Shown piece by piece: positions 1 to 9,011 of a stretch of DNA of 64,000 bases. Each line of letters starts with the position of its first letter. Positions within the stretch are counted from its first letter, which is position 1. The notes beneath the pieces were generated by a model that was given only the letters and a program-made list of their open reading frames with translations, was not told where the DNA came from and did no database searches. The position numbers were made by a program, and so were the translations under genes. The stretch is taken from assembly GCF_021033825.1 (NCBI RefSeq), contig NZ_JAIFXZ010000008.1, positions 88,371-152,370 on the forward strand, in the 5' to 3' direction. This DNA is from Dietzia aurantiaca (GTDB lineage: Bacteria > Actinomycetota > Actinomycetes > Mycobacteriales > Mycobacteriaceae).

Positions 1-1
1 C

Positions 2-1264
2 ACGTTCGTCTACACCCCGGTCGGAGTCTTCTTCGGCGAGAAGACCGGCGGCCAGGGCAAGCCGGGCGAGACCGTTCCGGACCCGTTCTTCGGCGGCGTG
101 GGCCCGGACCGCACGGCCTGCATCGAGTGCGGCGAGTGCATGACCGGCTGCCGTCACGGCGCCAAGAACACGCTCGTCAAGAACTACCTCGGCCTGGCAG
201 AGCGCGCCGGCGCCCGCATCCTGGACCGCACCACGGTCAGCGGGCTGCGCGAGCGCGGCGACGGCACGTGGGAGGTGACCGTCGAGCGCACGGGCGCCTG
301 GACCAGGCGAGGCAAGCGAGCCGGCACCATGACCGCGGCCCACGTGGTGGTCGCCGCGGGCACCTGGGGCACCCAGCACCTGTTGCACTACGCCAAGGAC
401 GACGGCTCGCTGCCGCGGTTGTCGGGCGCGCTCGGCGGGCTCACCCGCACCAACTCCGAGTCGATCCTCGGGGCGATGGGTGACGAGTACATCCCGGAGC
501 GGGACTTCTCCGAGGGCGTGGCCATCACCTCCTCGTTCCATCCCCGCCCCGACACCCACATCGAGCCCGTCCGCTACGGCAAGGGCTCCAACGCCATCGC
601 GATGCTGCAGACCCTGCTCACCGACGGCAAGGACGGCGTCCCGCGCTGGCTGTCGCTCCTGCTCGAGATCGTGCGCAACCCCCTGCGGGCCGCCAAGATG
701 TTCAACTACCGCCGGTGGAGCCAGCGCACGGTGATCGTGCTGGTCATGCAGAACCTGGACAATTCGCTGCAGACCTTCGTCAAGCGCTTCGGGCCGTTCC
801 GGTACGTCTCCAGTAGGCAGGGGCACGGCGAGCCCAACCCGACCTGGATCCCCCAGGGCAACGAAGCCACCCGGCGGATAGCGGACAAGATCGACGGCAC
901 GCCGGGCGGCACTGTCGGCGACATCTTCAACATGCCGATGACTGCGCACTTCCTCGGCGGCTGCGCCATTTCGGACTCGCCCGAGAGCGGCGTGGTGGAC
1001 CCGTACCACCGTGTGTGGAACTACCCGACCATGCACATCGTCGACGGTTCCGCGATCTCGGCGAACCTCGGCGTCAACCCGGCGCTGAGCATCACCGCGC
1101 AGGCCGAGCGCGCCATGTCGCTGTGGCCCAACAAGGGCGAGGCCGACTCGCGGCCGGTGCAGGGCGAGGCCTACCAGCGGATCGCGCCGGTGGCGCCGAG
1201 GTCGCCGGTCGTGCCCGAGGCGGCGCCGGGCGCGCTGCGCCTGCCGATCGTCGGGGTGAGCTGA
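2..1264 (+). CDS. choD: GMC-family FAD oxidoreductase, ChoD-like (5' end outside window)
   Basis: Partial gene, open from the first base and ending at the TGA at 1262-1264. It should use FAD to oxidise an alcohol or sterol-like substrate. The visible part has a Cys-rich stretch (CIECGECMTGC at about residues 40-50) followed by KNTLVKNYL, typical of the mycobacterial ChoD branch of GMC oxidoreductases. Near the C-terminus it has HFLGGCAI and DGSAISANLGVNPALSI, carrying the conserved His and Asn of the GMC active site. The N-terminal FAD-binding GxGxxG lies outside the window. Its position just upstream of guaA matches the ChoD locus of Mycobacterium as I recall it. Cholesterol oxidation itself is not shown, since ChoD proteins are often only weak sterol oxidases. 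Confidence 0.85.
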   Translation, partial: TFVYTPVGVFFGEKTGGQGKPGETVPDPFFGGVGPDRTACIECGECMTGCRHGAKNTLVKNYLGLAERAGARILDRTTVSGLRERGDGTWEVTVERTGAWTRRGKRAGTMTAAHVVVAAGTWGTQHLLHYAKDDGSLPRLSGALGGLTRTNSESILGAMGDEYIPERDFSEGVAITSSFHPRPDTHIEPVRYGKGSNAIAMLQTLLTDGKDGVPRWLSLLLEIVRNPLRAAKMFNYRRWSQRTVIVLVMQNLDNSLQTFVKRFGPFRYVSSRQGHGEPNPTWIPQGNEATRRIADKIDGTPGGTVGDIFNMPMTAHFLGGCAISDSPESGVVDPYHRVWNYPTMHIVDGSAISANLGVNPALSITAQAERAMSLWPNKGEADSRPVQGEAYQRIAPVAPRSPVVPEAAPGALRLPIVGVS

Positions 1265-1335
1265 GCTCCGAGCGTGACGTGGGGGCGTGGGGGCGGGCGG
1301 GGACGGCCTGAGTACGACGACGACGACGTGGCGCA

Positions 1336-1341
1336 TAGACT
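1336..1341 (+). promoter_or_regulatory. -10 hexamer TAGACT for leaderless guaA transcript
   Basis: TAGACT matches TANNNT and ends 7 nt before the guaA GTG at 1349. Transcription starting 6-8 nt after the hexamer would begin at or next to the start codon. No Shine-Dalgarno sequence is visible. Confidence 0.6.
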
Positions 1342-1348
1342 CGGGCGC

Positions 1349-2953
1349 GTGGCCGAGAACGCAACGACCGATTCCCAGCTCACCGCAGAGGCGGCGGCAC
1401 CGCGACCGGTGCTCGTCGTCGACTTCGGCGCCCAGTACGCGCAGCTCATCGCGCGGCGCGTGCGTGAGGCCCGCGTCTACTCCGAGGTGATCCCGCACAC
1501 CGCGACGGTGGAGGAGATCCGGGCCAAGAACCCGGTCGCCCTGATCCTGTCCGGTGGGCCGTCCAGCGTGTACGCCGAGGACGCGCCGTCGCTCGACCCG
1601 GCCGTGTTCGAGCTGGGCCTGCCGGTGTTCGGCATCTGCTACGGCTTCCAGGCGATGGCCCGGGCGCTCGGCGGCGAGGTGGCGCAGACCGGGAACCGCG
1701 AGTACGGCCGTACCGACATGACGGTGGACGGGGGCGTGCTGCACGCGGGGATGCCCGGGCACCACCCGGTGTGGATGAGCCACGGTGACGCCGTGACCGC
1801 CGCGCCCGCCGGGTTCGAGGTGACCGCCAGCTCCGCCGGTGCGCCTGTGGCCGCCTTCGAGTGCCCTGAGCGCCGGATGGCCGGGGTGCAGTACCACCCC
1901 GAGGTGCTGCACTCGCCGCACGGCCAGCAGGTGCTGAGCCGCTTCCTCACCGAGGTCGCCGGACTCGAGCCCTCGTGGACCGCGGCCAACATCGCCGAGC
2001 AGCTCATCGAGGCCGTGCGCGAGCAGGTCGGCGACGGCCGCGCGATCTGCGGTCTGTCCGGCGGCGTGGACTCCGCCGTCGCGGCCGCGCTCGTGCAGCG
2101 CGCGATCGGCGATCGCCTCACCTGTGTGTTCGTCGACCACGGACTGCTGCGTGCGGGGGAGCGGGAGCAGGTCGAGACCGACTTCGCCGCAGCCATCGGC
2201 GCCCCGCTCATCACGCTGGACGATGCGGACGTGTTCCTCGGCCACCTGGCCGGGGTCACCGATCCCGAGACCAAGCGCAAGATCATCGGCCGCGAGTTCA
2301 TCCGGTCCTTCGAGCGCGCCGTCGCCCGGGCACTGGAGCTCCAGGGTGACGACGCCGAGTCCGTCGACTTTCTTGTCCAGGGCACCCTCTACCCGGACGT
2401 CGTGGAGTCCGGCGGCGGCACCGGAACGGCCACCATCAAGAGCCACCACAACGTGGGCGGCCTGCCCGACGACGTGGAGTTCACCCTCGTCGAGCCGTTG
2501 CGACTGCTGTTCAAGGACGAGGTCCGGGCCGTGGGCCGGGAGCTCGGCCTGCCCGAGGCGATCGTCGGCCGCCACCCGTTCCCCGGCCCGGGGCTGGGGA
2601 TCCGCATCGTCGGCGCGGTGGACAAACAGCGGCTCGACACGCTGCGCGCTGCCGACGCGATCGCGCGCGAGGAGATGACCGCCGCCGGCCTGGACTCCAC
2701 CGTGTGGCAGTGCCCGGTCGTGCTCCTGGCAGACGTGCGCTCGGTGGGCGTGCAGGGCGACGGCCGCACCTACGGACACCCGATCGTGCTGCGGCCGGTG
2801 AGCTCCGAGGACGCGATGACCGCCGACTGGACCCGGGTCCCGTACGAGACGCTGGCCCTGATCTCGAACCGCATCACCAACGAGGTCCCGGACGTCAACC
2901 GCGTCGTGCTGGACATCACGAGCAAGCCGCCGGGGACCATCGAGTGGGAGTGA
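1349..2953 (+). CDS. guaA: GMP synthase (glutamine-hydrolysing)
   Basis: Converts XMP to GMP with glutamine and ATP, the last step of guanine nucleotide synthesis. The class I glutamine amidotransferase domain comes first: Cys97 in FGICYGF, and His183 and Glu185 in YHPEV complete the triad. The ATP pyrophosphatase domain has the P-loop SGGVDS at 237-242, and the dimerisation domain ends in KPPGTIEWE. The product of 534 residues is normal for the family. The GTG at 1349 was chosen because a TAGACT hexamer ends 7 nt upstream; the open frame reaches back to 1274 but that extension looks non-coding. It follows the ChoD-like gene by 84 nt. Confidence 0.97.
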   Translation: MAENATTDSQLTAEAAAPRPVLVVDFGAQYAQLIARRVREARVYSEVIPHTATVEEIRAKNPVALILSGGPSSVYAEDAPSLDPAVFELGLPVFGICYGFQAMARALGGEVAQTGNREYGRTDMTVDGGVLHAGMPGHHPVWMSHGDAVTAAPAGFEVTASSAGAPVAAFECPERRMAGVQYHPEVLHSPHGQQVLSRFLTEVAGLEPSWTAANIAEQLIEAVREQVGDGRAICGLSGGVDSAVAAALVQRAIGDRLTCVFVDHGLLRAGEREQVETDFAAAIGAPLITLDDADVFLGHLAGVTDPETKRKIIGREFIRSFERAVARALELQGDDAESVDFLVQGTLYPDVVESGGGTGTATIKSHHNVGGLPDDVEFTLVEPLRLLFKDEVRAVGRELGLPEAIVGRHPFPGPGLGIRIVGAVDKQRLDTLRAADAIAREEMTAAGLDSTVWQCPVVLLADVRSVGVQGDGRTYGHPIVLRPVSSEDAMTADWTRVPYETLALISNRITNEVPDVNRVVLDITSKPPGTIEWE

Positions 2954-2992
2954 CGGCTCCGGCCTGACCCCCGGCACCCACCCCGCGACGGG

Positions 2993-3010
2993 CATCCGCT
3001 CCTGCGGATG
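2993..3010 (+). terminator. Short hairpin 40 nt downstream of guaA
   Basis: CATCCGC and GCGGATG (7-bp arms, 4-nt loop TCCT). There is no U tract, so its role as a terminator is only inferred from its place just after the guaA stop. Confidence 0.4.
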
Positions 3011-3065
3011 AACTCGCGCTCGCGCGCTTGCCCGTTCACACCGCAGCCGCTCCTGAACATGGCAT

Positions 3066-3106
3066 CTCGCGTGCGCACAGGCTCACGCGAGACGCCATAT
3101 TGGCGT
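3066..3106. other. Two adjacent hairpins in the guaA 3' intergenic region
   Basis: The first stem is CTCGCGTG (3066-3073) with CACGCGAG (3084-3091). The second is ACGCCA (3092-3097) with TGGCGT (3101-3106). They lie in the 453-nt gap 2954-3406, which holds no convincing gene and also contains the hairpin at 2993 and the large palindrome at 3260. Confidence 0.5.
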
Positions 3107-3259
3107 GCGGCTGTGGGGCGGATGGCATCGCATGGGGAGCCCGGCCCTCAATCGCCCCCGGCGCCTGCGATGGGAGATCTCGAGCGGCAGACGCTAGACG
3201 TATCCCAGCGCCCCGCGCCCCTCGGTGGAGAGACGGGCCCAGGCACCCGCCGAAGCTAT

Positions 3260-3325
3260 CGCCGCCTATTGGAAAGCGCGCCACCTGCGCAATCTGACAG
3301 GTGGCGCGCTTTCCGATAGGCGGCG
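3260..3325. repeat. REP-like palindrome, copy A
   Basis: Inverted repeat with 28-bp arms (3260-3287 and 3298-3325) that differ at one position, a G:U-compatible change, around a 10-nt loop. The core GCGCGCCACCTG is shared with the copies near 28.9, 30.1, 50.5 and 55.9 kb. It lies between the convergent guaA and the gene ending at 3407. Confidence 0.75.
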
Positions 3326-3406
3326 TTGCGTCAGGCGGCGGCTGAGCGACGGGCGGTCGGTATCGGGGCGCCGGGCCGGCGCGATTGCCGCGAGCGGGGC
3401 TGTAGC

Positions 3407-3769
3407 TCAGCGCCGGACAACCATGATGAGCCCCACGAGCACGGTGAGCACGAGCCCGCCGGCCAGCAGGACGGTGGGGGTGATAACCGGCCCGCCGAGG
3501 ATCGCCCACACGGCCACCGCCATCGAGAGGAGACCCGCCGCGGCCAGGATCGGGGACCCGGCCCGCTTGCGGTCGGTCACCTCCGCGGCTCTCCCGGTCG
3601 TGCCCGCCGCCGCCACCCCGAGCTCCACCGGCCCGACACCGAAGCCCAACGGCTGCGGGTTCGAGAAACCGGTCCCGTACGGCAGCGGCTCGTACAGCGG
3701 TTGCTCGGGGAACGGTTGTTCGCGGAATGGTTGCTCGGGGAACTCGTTTTGCGGGTTCATGGTGTTCAT
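3407..3769 (-). CDS. Small membrane protein, Pro/Gln-rich N-terminus
   Basis: 120 residues. Residues 1-45 hold degenerate repeats of the form EQPFREQPFPEQP, followed by a linker and two hydrophobic segments (about 74-92 and 96-116), so it is probably anchored in the membrane with a disordered tail. No family was recognised. Its ATG overlaps the TGA of the upstream PspC gene (ATGA at 3766-3769), so the two are almost certainly translationally coupled and may act in the same envelope-stress response. A second ATG three codons downstream is an alternative start. Confidence 0.75.
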   Translation of the reverse strand: MNTMNPQNEFPEQPFREQPFPEQPLYEPLPYGTGFSNPQPLGFGVGPVELGVAAAGTTGRAAEVTDRKRAGSPILAAAGLLSMAVAVWAILGGPVITPTVLLAGGLVLTVLVGLIMVVRR

Positions 3770-5004
3770 CGGGTCACCTTCACGCTTCCCATCTCGGTGG
3801 AGACATCCAGGGTCAGTACGGGGCCGTCCGGGTTCTCGGACGGGGCGGGGCAGTCGATGCTGCCCACCTCGACGCGGCAGTTCGTGTTCACCGCGAGGCC
3901 CTCGGGCAGTTGCACGCGCACCTCGCCGACCTCGTTGGAGATGCTGTAGGTGCGGTCGCGGTCGAGTTCGAGTTCACGCAGATCGACGCGGACCGAGCCG
4001 AGCTCATGGGCGACCGGGACGTTCAGCTGCTCGGGGGAGGTGATCTCCACCCGCTTCTCGCCGATCGTCTCCCAGCCGCCCTCGGGCACCTGGACGAGCG
4101 AGGCCAGCAGCACGAACCCGGCGAGCGGGCCGGCCACCACCAGCAGCCCGTGACCGCGGCGGGTGAACGCGCCGATGAGCAGTCCACCGGCCACCACGGC
4201 CAGGGCGACCGCGGCGATGCGCGTCGCGTCGAGCCAGGCCAGACCGCCGATCGTGGACAGGCCGGCGGCGACTGCCGCGGCGATGAGCGCCAGACCGAGC
4301 GTGATCTTGGTCAGTCGCGACCTGCGGGCGGGCTGTTCCTTGTCGGCGACGTGGATGCCGGGCTCGGGCAGGTCCCACGCGAAGGGGGCGGCGCCGAGCG
4401 GATCCCACGACGGCGGTACCGGCGGGCCGTGCGGGGCGTCCGGGCCGGAGCCGGGCTCCTGCCACGGGCCGGGGGCGGCGCCCGGGTGGGTCGCGCCGGC
4501 CGGACCGCCGGCGCCGTACCCTGCGCCCGGGGCACGCGGCGCGGACACGTCGGCCCAGCCGACCGGCGGCTCGGGGGAGCGTCGGAACAGCCCGTACCAG
4601 CCGGCCAGCATCGCCGCGGTCATGAGGAACCCGGCGCCGAGCAGGAAGGTCTGCCCGGAGCCGCCGAAGGTCGGAGCCGAGATGAGGACGACGACGACGA
4701 GCGCCACCGCCGTCAGCTTGGACCCGGACGCCCGGCCCCGGCCGATGAGCGCCTCGCCCTTGGACGCCTCGTCTCCGGCGGCACGGAGCAGCAGCCACAT
4801 CAGCGCGTAGAGGAACACGCCCGCGCCACCCCAGAGGGCGGCGATGACGAACGCGACGCGGATGAGCACCGGGTCGATGCCGTAGCGCCGACCGAATCCG
4901 CCACAGACGCCGGCGATCTTGGAATCATCCGGGGTCCGGACGGGACGGGTCCGCCACAGGGAGCGGAGTTCTGCTGACAGGTCGTGGGTACTCGTGCTGG
5001 ACAT
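3766..5004 (-). CDS. PspC-domain membrane protein with C-terminal adhesin-like beta domain
   Basis: 412 residues. The N-terminal PspC domain (about 22-75, KIAGVCGGFGRRYGIDPVLIR, then a membrane helix) is followed by several hydrophobic segments, a Pro/Gly/Ala-rich linker and three more helices. The last 90 residues contain repeating strand motifs (GSVRVDLREL, GEVRVQLPEG, GSVKVTR), as in LiaF or DUF4097-type toastrack domains that sense envelope stress. It is divergent from the PspC histidine kinase at 5128 and so probably part of one regulatory unit with it. A hexamer CACGAT ends 7 nt before the ATG, compatible with a leaderless start. Confidence 0.88.
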   Translation of the reverse strand: MSSTSTHDLSAELRSLWRTRPVRTPDDSKIAGVCGGFGRRYGIDPVLIRVAFVIAALWGGAGVFLYALMWLLLRAAGDEASKGEALIGRGRASGSKLTAVALVVVVLISAPTFGGSGQTFLLGAGFLMTAAMLAGWYGLFRRSPEPPVGWADVSAPRAPGAGYGAGGPAGATHPGAAPGPWQEPGSGPDAPHGPPVPPSWDPLGAAPFAWDLPEPGIHVADKEQPARRSRLTKITLGLALIAAAVAAGLSTIGGLAWLDATRIAAVALAVVAGGLLIGAFTRRGHGLLVVAGPLAGFVLLASLVQVPEGGWETIGEKRVEITSPEQLNVPVAHELGSVRVDLRELELDRDRTYSISNEVGEVRVQLPEGLAVNTNCRVEVGSIDCPAPSENPDGPVLTLDVSTEMGSVKVTR

Positions 5005-5127
5005 GACTCACATCGTGCTCGGCCGGGGGCCCGGGCACATCGGGGACCGACCCTGATATCCGGACCCCGGGAATCTCAGGGTCGGCCCCCGATGCGGACC
5101 CCGGGACGATCTGTGACCATTGGTTTC

Positions 5128-6468
5128 ATGAGTGAGAACGCGACCGACCCCGCGCCGGTCGAGCCCGTGCGTGCGTCGGACGCCGAATCCGCGGGTCCGC
5201 CCGCTCCGGCAGACGGGCCGGTGACGCGCCCGGGGCCGCGCGGGCCGGTGCCGTCGGGTGCCCCGGCGCTGCGTCCGCCCGGCGCCGTCCCGGTCGGCTT
5301 CCGGTGGTACCCGCGGCTGTCCCGGGTCACCGACGCCTCCGTCGTGGGCGGCGTGTGCGCGGGCCTGTCCGAGCACCTCGGCGTCAAGGTCACCCACGTG
5401 CGGCTGGCCATGGTGCTGTTCGCCACCCTCTCCGGTGCCGGCGTGGCCCTGTACTCGGCGCTGTGGGTGCTCCTGCCGTCCGCCCCCGCCCGCGCGGATG
5501 CACCCCCCGTCGATCCGCGCGAACGCCGACACGGCAAGGCGCTGGTCGCGGTCGCGATGGTGGGAGCGGTGCTGTCGTTCATGCTGACCACCGCCACGGG
5601 ACTGAACGTCATCGTCCCCGTCCTCGTGGTGGCCCTGGGCGCCGGGCTCGTCTGGCAGCAGTACGACCGCGGGGGAAAGGTCTCACCACGGTCCGCCTTC
5701 GACTGGGCCCGCGTCACGGCAGGGGCGACTCTCGTCGTCGTCGGACTCGCGGTCGTCGTCCTGGGACAGGTCGAGTTCGCCGCGCTCCGGTCATCTCTCC
5801 TCGCGGTGGTCGCGACCCTGGTCGGCGTCGGACTGCTCTCGGTCCCGGTCGGCCTGCGGCTGTGGCACTCGCTCGAGGAGGAACGTGCCGCACGGATCCG
5901 GGAGGCCGAGCGCAGCGACATCGCCTCCCACCTGCACGATTCCGTCCTCCAGACCCTCGCCCTGATCCAGAAGCGCTCCGACGACCCCGCGCAGGTCGCC
6001 CGTCTGGCCCGACGTCAGGAACGCGAACTGCGGCAGTGGCTGTTCGGCGCCGGCTCGCGCATGTCGTCCGGGGCGACCACCGTGGCCGGGGCGGTCGAGG
6101 TGATGGTCGGCGACCTCGAGGACGCGTACGGACTGCGCATCGACCAGGTGGTGGTGGGCGGCGACGGCGCGGTCGGCGACACGGAGGAGGCCGTCCTCGG
6201 CGCGGTCCGCGAGGCGCTGGTCAACGTCGCCAAGCACGCCGGCGTCGACACCGCGGACGTCTTCGTGGAGAACGACGGGCGGGTGCTGAGTGCGTTCGTC
6301 CGAGACCGCGGCGCCGGCTTCGACCCCGACGCGGTCTCTGACGACAGGCACGGACTCGCGCAGTCGATCCGGCACCGCGTGGAGAGTCGCGGGGGCACCG
6401 TCACCGTGCGCAGTACGCTCGGGCGGGGGACCGAGATCGGGATCGAGATGCCGCTGGAGGGCGAATGA
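5128..6468 (+). CDS. PspC-domain sensor histidine kinase
   Basis: 446 residues. A Pro-rich N-terminus leads into a PspC domain (about 63-118, VVGGVCAGLSEHLGV), then four or so membrane helices, then a HisKA_3-type dimerisation helix with HLHDSVLQT (His270 the likely phospho-acceptor) and a HATPase domain with NVAKHAGV and DRGAGFDP. It should autophosphorylate and signal to the LuxR-type regulator that begins 13 nt after its stop. The ATG at 5128 lies 7 nt after GACCAT, so the transcript may be leaderless. It is divergent from the PspC membrane protein gene, a Lia/Psp-like arrangement in which the neighbour could be sensor partner or target. Confidence 0.93.
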   Translation: MSENATDPAPVEPVRASDAESAGPPAPADGPVTRPGPRGPVPSGAPALRPPGAVPVGFRWYPRLSRVTDASVVGGVCAGLSEHLGVKVTHVRLAMVLFATLSGAGVALYSALWVLLPSAPARADAPPVDPRERRHGKALVAVAMVGAVLSFMLTTATGLNVIVPVLVVALGAGLVWQQYDRGGKVSPRSAFDWARVTAGATLVVVGLAVVVLGQVEFAALRSSLLAVVATLVGVGLLSVPVGLRLWHSLEEERAARIREAERSDIASHLHDSVLQTLALIQKRSDDPAQVARLARRQERELRQWLFGAGSRMSSGATTVAGAVEVMVGDLEDAYGLRIDQVVVGGDGAVGDTEEAVLGAVREALVNVAKHAGVDTADVFVENDGRVLSAFVRDRGAGFDPDAVSDDRHGLAQSIRHRVESRGGTVTVRSTLGRGTEIGIEMPLEGE

Positions 6469-6481
6469 TGCAGGTGCGCAG

Positions 6482-7279
6482 GTGACGGGTGAGCCGGTGG
6501 TGGGCGGCGCGGCTGGTGCGACTGCGGCTGGTGGGGCCGGCGCGGCCGGTGGTAGGGCGTGCCGCGTCTTTCTCGTCGACGATCATGCGGTGTTCCGCAG
6601 CGGCGTGCGCGCTGAACTGGGTGGCCAGGCCGCGATCGAGGTGGTCGGCGAGGCCGGCTCCGTGGCCGAGGCGGTAGCCGGGATCGGGCGCGTGCAACCC
6701 GATGTGGTGCTGCTGGACGTCCACATGCCCGACGGCGGCGGCGTGGCCGTGCTGCGCTCGGTGCTGGCGTCCGGTGCTGCTGGCCCGAGCGCTGTTGGCC
6801 CCGGCGCGACGTCCGGCAGTGCGCAGGCGGAGGCCGCGCATGTGCCGACATTCCTCGCGCTGAGCGTCTCGGATGCAGCCGAGGACGTGATCGCCGTAAT
6901 CCGCTCCGGCGCCCGCGGCTACGTCACCAAGACCATCTCCGGCGACGAGCTGGCCGATGCTGTGCGCCGGGTGGCCGACGGCGACGCCGTGTTCTCCCCG
7001 CGACTGGCCGGCTTCGTGCTGGATGCCTTCGCCCGCGCCGCCCCCGGGCCCGAGGACCGCGGCGAACCCGTGCACGACCCCGAGGTCGACTCCCTCACCC
7101 CGCGCGAGAAAGAGGTGTTGCGGCTGCTCGCCCGCGGCTACACGTACAAGGAGATCGCGGAGGAGCTGTTCATCTCGGTCAAGACCGTGGAGACGCACGC
7201 CTCGAACGTGCTGCGCAAGACCCAGCAGTCGAACCGGCACGCGCTGACCCGCTGGGCGCAGTCCCGGCACCTCGACTGA
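6482..7279 (+). CDS. NarL/LuxR-family response regulator
   Basis: 265 residues. The receiver domain has the acidic pair in LVDDHAVFRSGV, phospho-acceptor Asp79 in VVLLDVHMP and the conserved Lys in GYVTKT. A LuxR HTH follows (LTPREKEVLRLLARGYTYKEIAEEL). Partner of the PspC kinase. Between Asp79 and the switch region it carries an Ala/Gly/Ser-rich insertion of about 25 residues that most NarL proteins lack, and the N-terminus is a 25-residue Gly/Ala-rich tail. The GTG at 6482, preceded by AGG, is the first start after the kinase stop; a later start cannot be excluded. Confidence 0.92.
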   Translation: MTGEPVVGGAAGATAAGGAGAAGGRACRVFLVDDHAVFRSGVRAELGGQAAIEVVGEAGSVAEAVAGIGRVQPDVVLLDVHMPDGGGVAVLRSVLASGAAGPSAVGPGATSGSAQAEAAHVPTFLALSVSDAAEDVIAVIRSGARGYVTKTISGDELADAVRRVADGDAVFSPRLAGFVLDAFARAAPGPEDRGEPVHDPEVDSLTPREKEVLRLLARGYTYKEIAEELFISVKTVETHASNVLRKTQQSNRHALTRWAQSRHLD

Positions 7280-7537
7280 TCGCGGGCCAGCCGCCCGATC
7301 GCCCGGCGCTCCCGGCTTCGCCCGGCCTGCTCGATTTCGCTCGGTCCGCCGCCCGGCCCGCCCGGCCCGCTGCGCACGTACCCGCAGCCTCCGTCGAGTC
7401 CCCGGCGAGTGGTCCCACCCGCTCACGTTCTCCCAGGTCGCGGCATGGGTTTCGTCGCATTTGTGACCGCTCGCCGCCGCAGAGCGCAATATGACTCATC
7501 GGCCGAGTGGCCGTGCACGAATTCCTGTCGACGACGC

Positions 7538-7543
7538 TACTGT
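7538..7543 (+). promoter_or_regulatory. -10 hexamer TACTGT for leaderless SGNH hydrolase transcript
   Basis: TACTGT ends 6 nt before the GTG at 7550. The stretch 7280-7537 holds no gene that I can support. Confidence 0.55.
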
Positions 7544-7549
7544 GACGTC

Positions 7550-8185
7550 GTGAGCGAACCCCGCGACCTGCCCGTGTGCATCATCGGCGACTCGTTCGTG
7601 GCCGGTTATGGCGACGAGACCGGCCGCGGCTGGACCGCGCTCCTGGTGGAGGCAGCCGCCGACGAGGATCTGCACCTACATGCCGCGGTCGCGGGGATCG
7701 GCGGGGACACCTCCGAGATGATGCTGGCCCGCTGGGATGAGGTCGACCGGCGTCGGGCCGCGTTCCCGACCACCGCCGTGATCGCCGAGTTCGGGGTCAA
7801 CGACGTCATGCATGTCGCGGGGGCCGAGCCCGGTGTCGAGGTCGAACGGGTGGATGAGCAGGGAACGGTCGCGGCGCTGCGCGGCATGATCGACCGGGCC
7901 CCGCGGGGGCGGTTCCTGGTGGTCGGCCCGCCGCCGGTCCTGTGGGACGAGGTCAATGCGCGCACCGCGGCCCGCGCGGAGGCGATCGCGTCCGTGTGCG
8001 CCGAGGCGGGTGTGCCGTTCGTGCCGACCTTCGATGCGCTGCGGCCCGGTGGGGCGTGGATGCGCGAGGTGGCCGCGGGGGACGGCGCGCACCCCGGCCC
8101 AGGCGGATACGCGCAGTTCGCGGAGGCGATTACCCGCCCGGTCCTGGACTGGCTGCGCGCTCTCCCGGACGCCGAGCCCGGCTAG
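7550..8185 (+). CDS. SGNH/GDSL-family hydrolase
   Basis: 211 residues, cytosolic (no signal peptide). It has block I GDSFVAGYGD with the catalytic Ser, a block III-like FGVNDV with the oxyanion Asn, and block V DGAHPGPGGY with catalytic Asp and His. The substrate cannot be told from sequence; members are esterases, lipases or acyl hydrolases. The start was placed at the GTG because it sits 6 nt after TACTGT and just ahead of the conserved core. Confidence 0.85.
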   Translation: MSEPRDLPVCIIGDSFVAGYGDETGRGWTALLVEAAADEDLHLHAAVAGIGGDTSEMMLARWDEVDRRRAAFPTTAVIAEFGVNDVMHVAGAEPGVEVERVDEQGTVAALRGMIDRAPRGRFLVVGPPPVLWDEVNARTAARAEAIASVCAEAGVPFVPTFDALRPGGAWMREVAAGDGAHPGPGGYAQFAEAITRPVLDWLRALPDAEPG

Positions 8186-8247
8186 AAGCAGAGTCCGGCA
8201 ACCCGGAACCGCCCGCCAGAACCGAACCCGTCCCGATCCGCATCGGG

Positions 8248-8649
8248 TCAGCGCGAGCTCCTCATCGCGGCTTTGACGGTCACCGCTGGATCGGCTTCCA
8301 GGTCGGCCACGCGCTCGGAACCCATGGGCAACAGCGCGATCCGCCCGGCGGAATCGAAGTGCAACGCCCACCCGTAGGTTTTGGCCAGCGGCGAGGTGCG
8401 CAGGCATGGCTGCCCTGTGGAGAAGAACTGCGCGCGTACAGCGGGCCGGTCGGCTTCGGCGATCCCCTTGCGCTGGCAGTGCACGTCGAAGATCAGGTCG
8501 TCGCTGGTCCAGACGTAGTCGCCGGCCGAGAGCCGCTCGTACTGCAGCTCGCCGATCGATCCCTTACCGGCCGGCGGGGCCGTCGCCGCCTGTGCCTTGG
8601 TGTCTGGCGCGGGAAGGATCAGGGTGTCGGTGTAATCGGTGGTGTGCAC
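8248..8649 (-). CDS. DUF6157 family protein
   Basis: 133 residues from a GTG with GAGAGGGAG about 7 nt upstream. The sequence HTTDYTDTLI, LQYE, YTSDD-like YVWTSDDLIFDVH, FFSTGQPCLRTSPL and KTYGWALHFD follows the DUF6157 pattern over its whole length. The function of this widespread small cytosolic family is unknown. The frame stays open well upstream, but only the part after this start looks conserved. Confidence 0.8.
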   Translation of the reverse strand: MHTTDYTDTLILPAPDTKAQAATAPPAGKGSIGELQYERLSAGDYVWTSDDLIFDVHCQRKGIAEADRPAVRAQFFSTGQPCLRTSPLAKTYGWALHFDSAGRIALLPMGSERVADLEADPAVTVKAAMRSSR

Positions 8650-8863
8650 GGTCGTCTCCCTCTCTCGGTCCCATCGTTCACCTGATCGCGTCGGACTGCC
8701 CCCGAATCCCCGGATCGAGCCGGGCCGCCGAACGTCCGACCAGCTTCTTCCACCCGCTGAATGCCTCCTGAATCCCACCCGCGTCCATTCGGTTGAAGCC
8801 ACCGCGCTGATCGGTAACGTGGACCACGTCGCACGCCCCGGTGCGGCGGGAAGAAAGTGGTGC

Positions 8864-9010
8864 ATGTCGAATCCGCAGAACTCTGACCACGCCGAGAACA
8901 AGTCCGAAGAGAAGGACGAGCGGGACAACCGCCCGAACTCGAAGGACGAGTTGGCCGACGAGTGGGGCGAGGAGTCGTTCCCGGCCAGCGATCCGCCCGG
9001 AGCTCCCTGA
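8864..9010 (+). CDS. Small acidic protein with C-terminal ESFPASDPP motif
   Basis: 48 residues, highly charged (Asp, Glu, Lys, Asn) and without hydrophobic segments, so probably soluble and disordered. It ends in WGEESFPASDPPGAP, a motif I recognise from short hypothetical proteins in many actinobacteria and proteobacteria. No function is known. The ATG at 8864 has only a weak purine-rich sequence (GAAGAAAG) upstream. It converges on ldh with a one-base gap. Confidence 0.65.
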   Translation: MSNPQNSDHAENKSEEKDERDNRPNSKDELADEWGEESFPASDPPGAP

Positions 9011-9011
9011 C

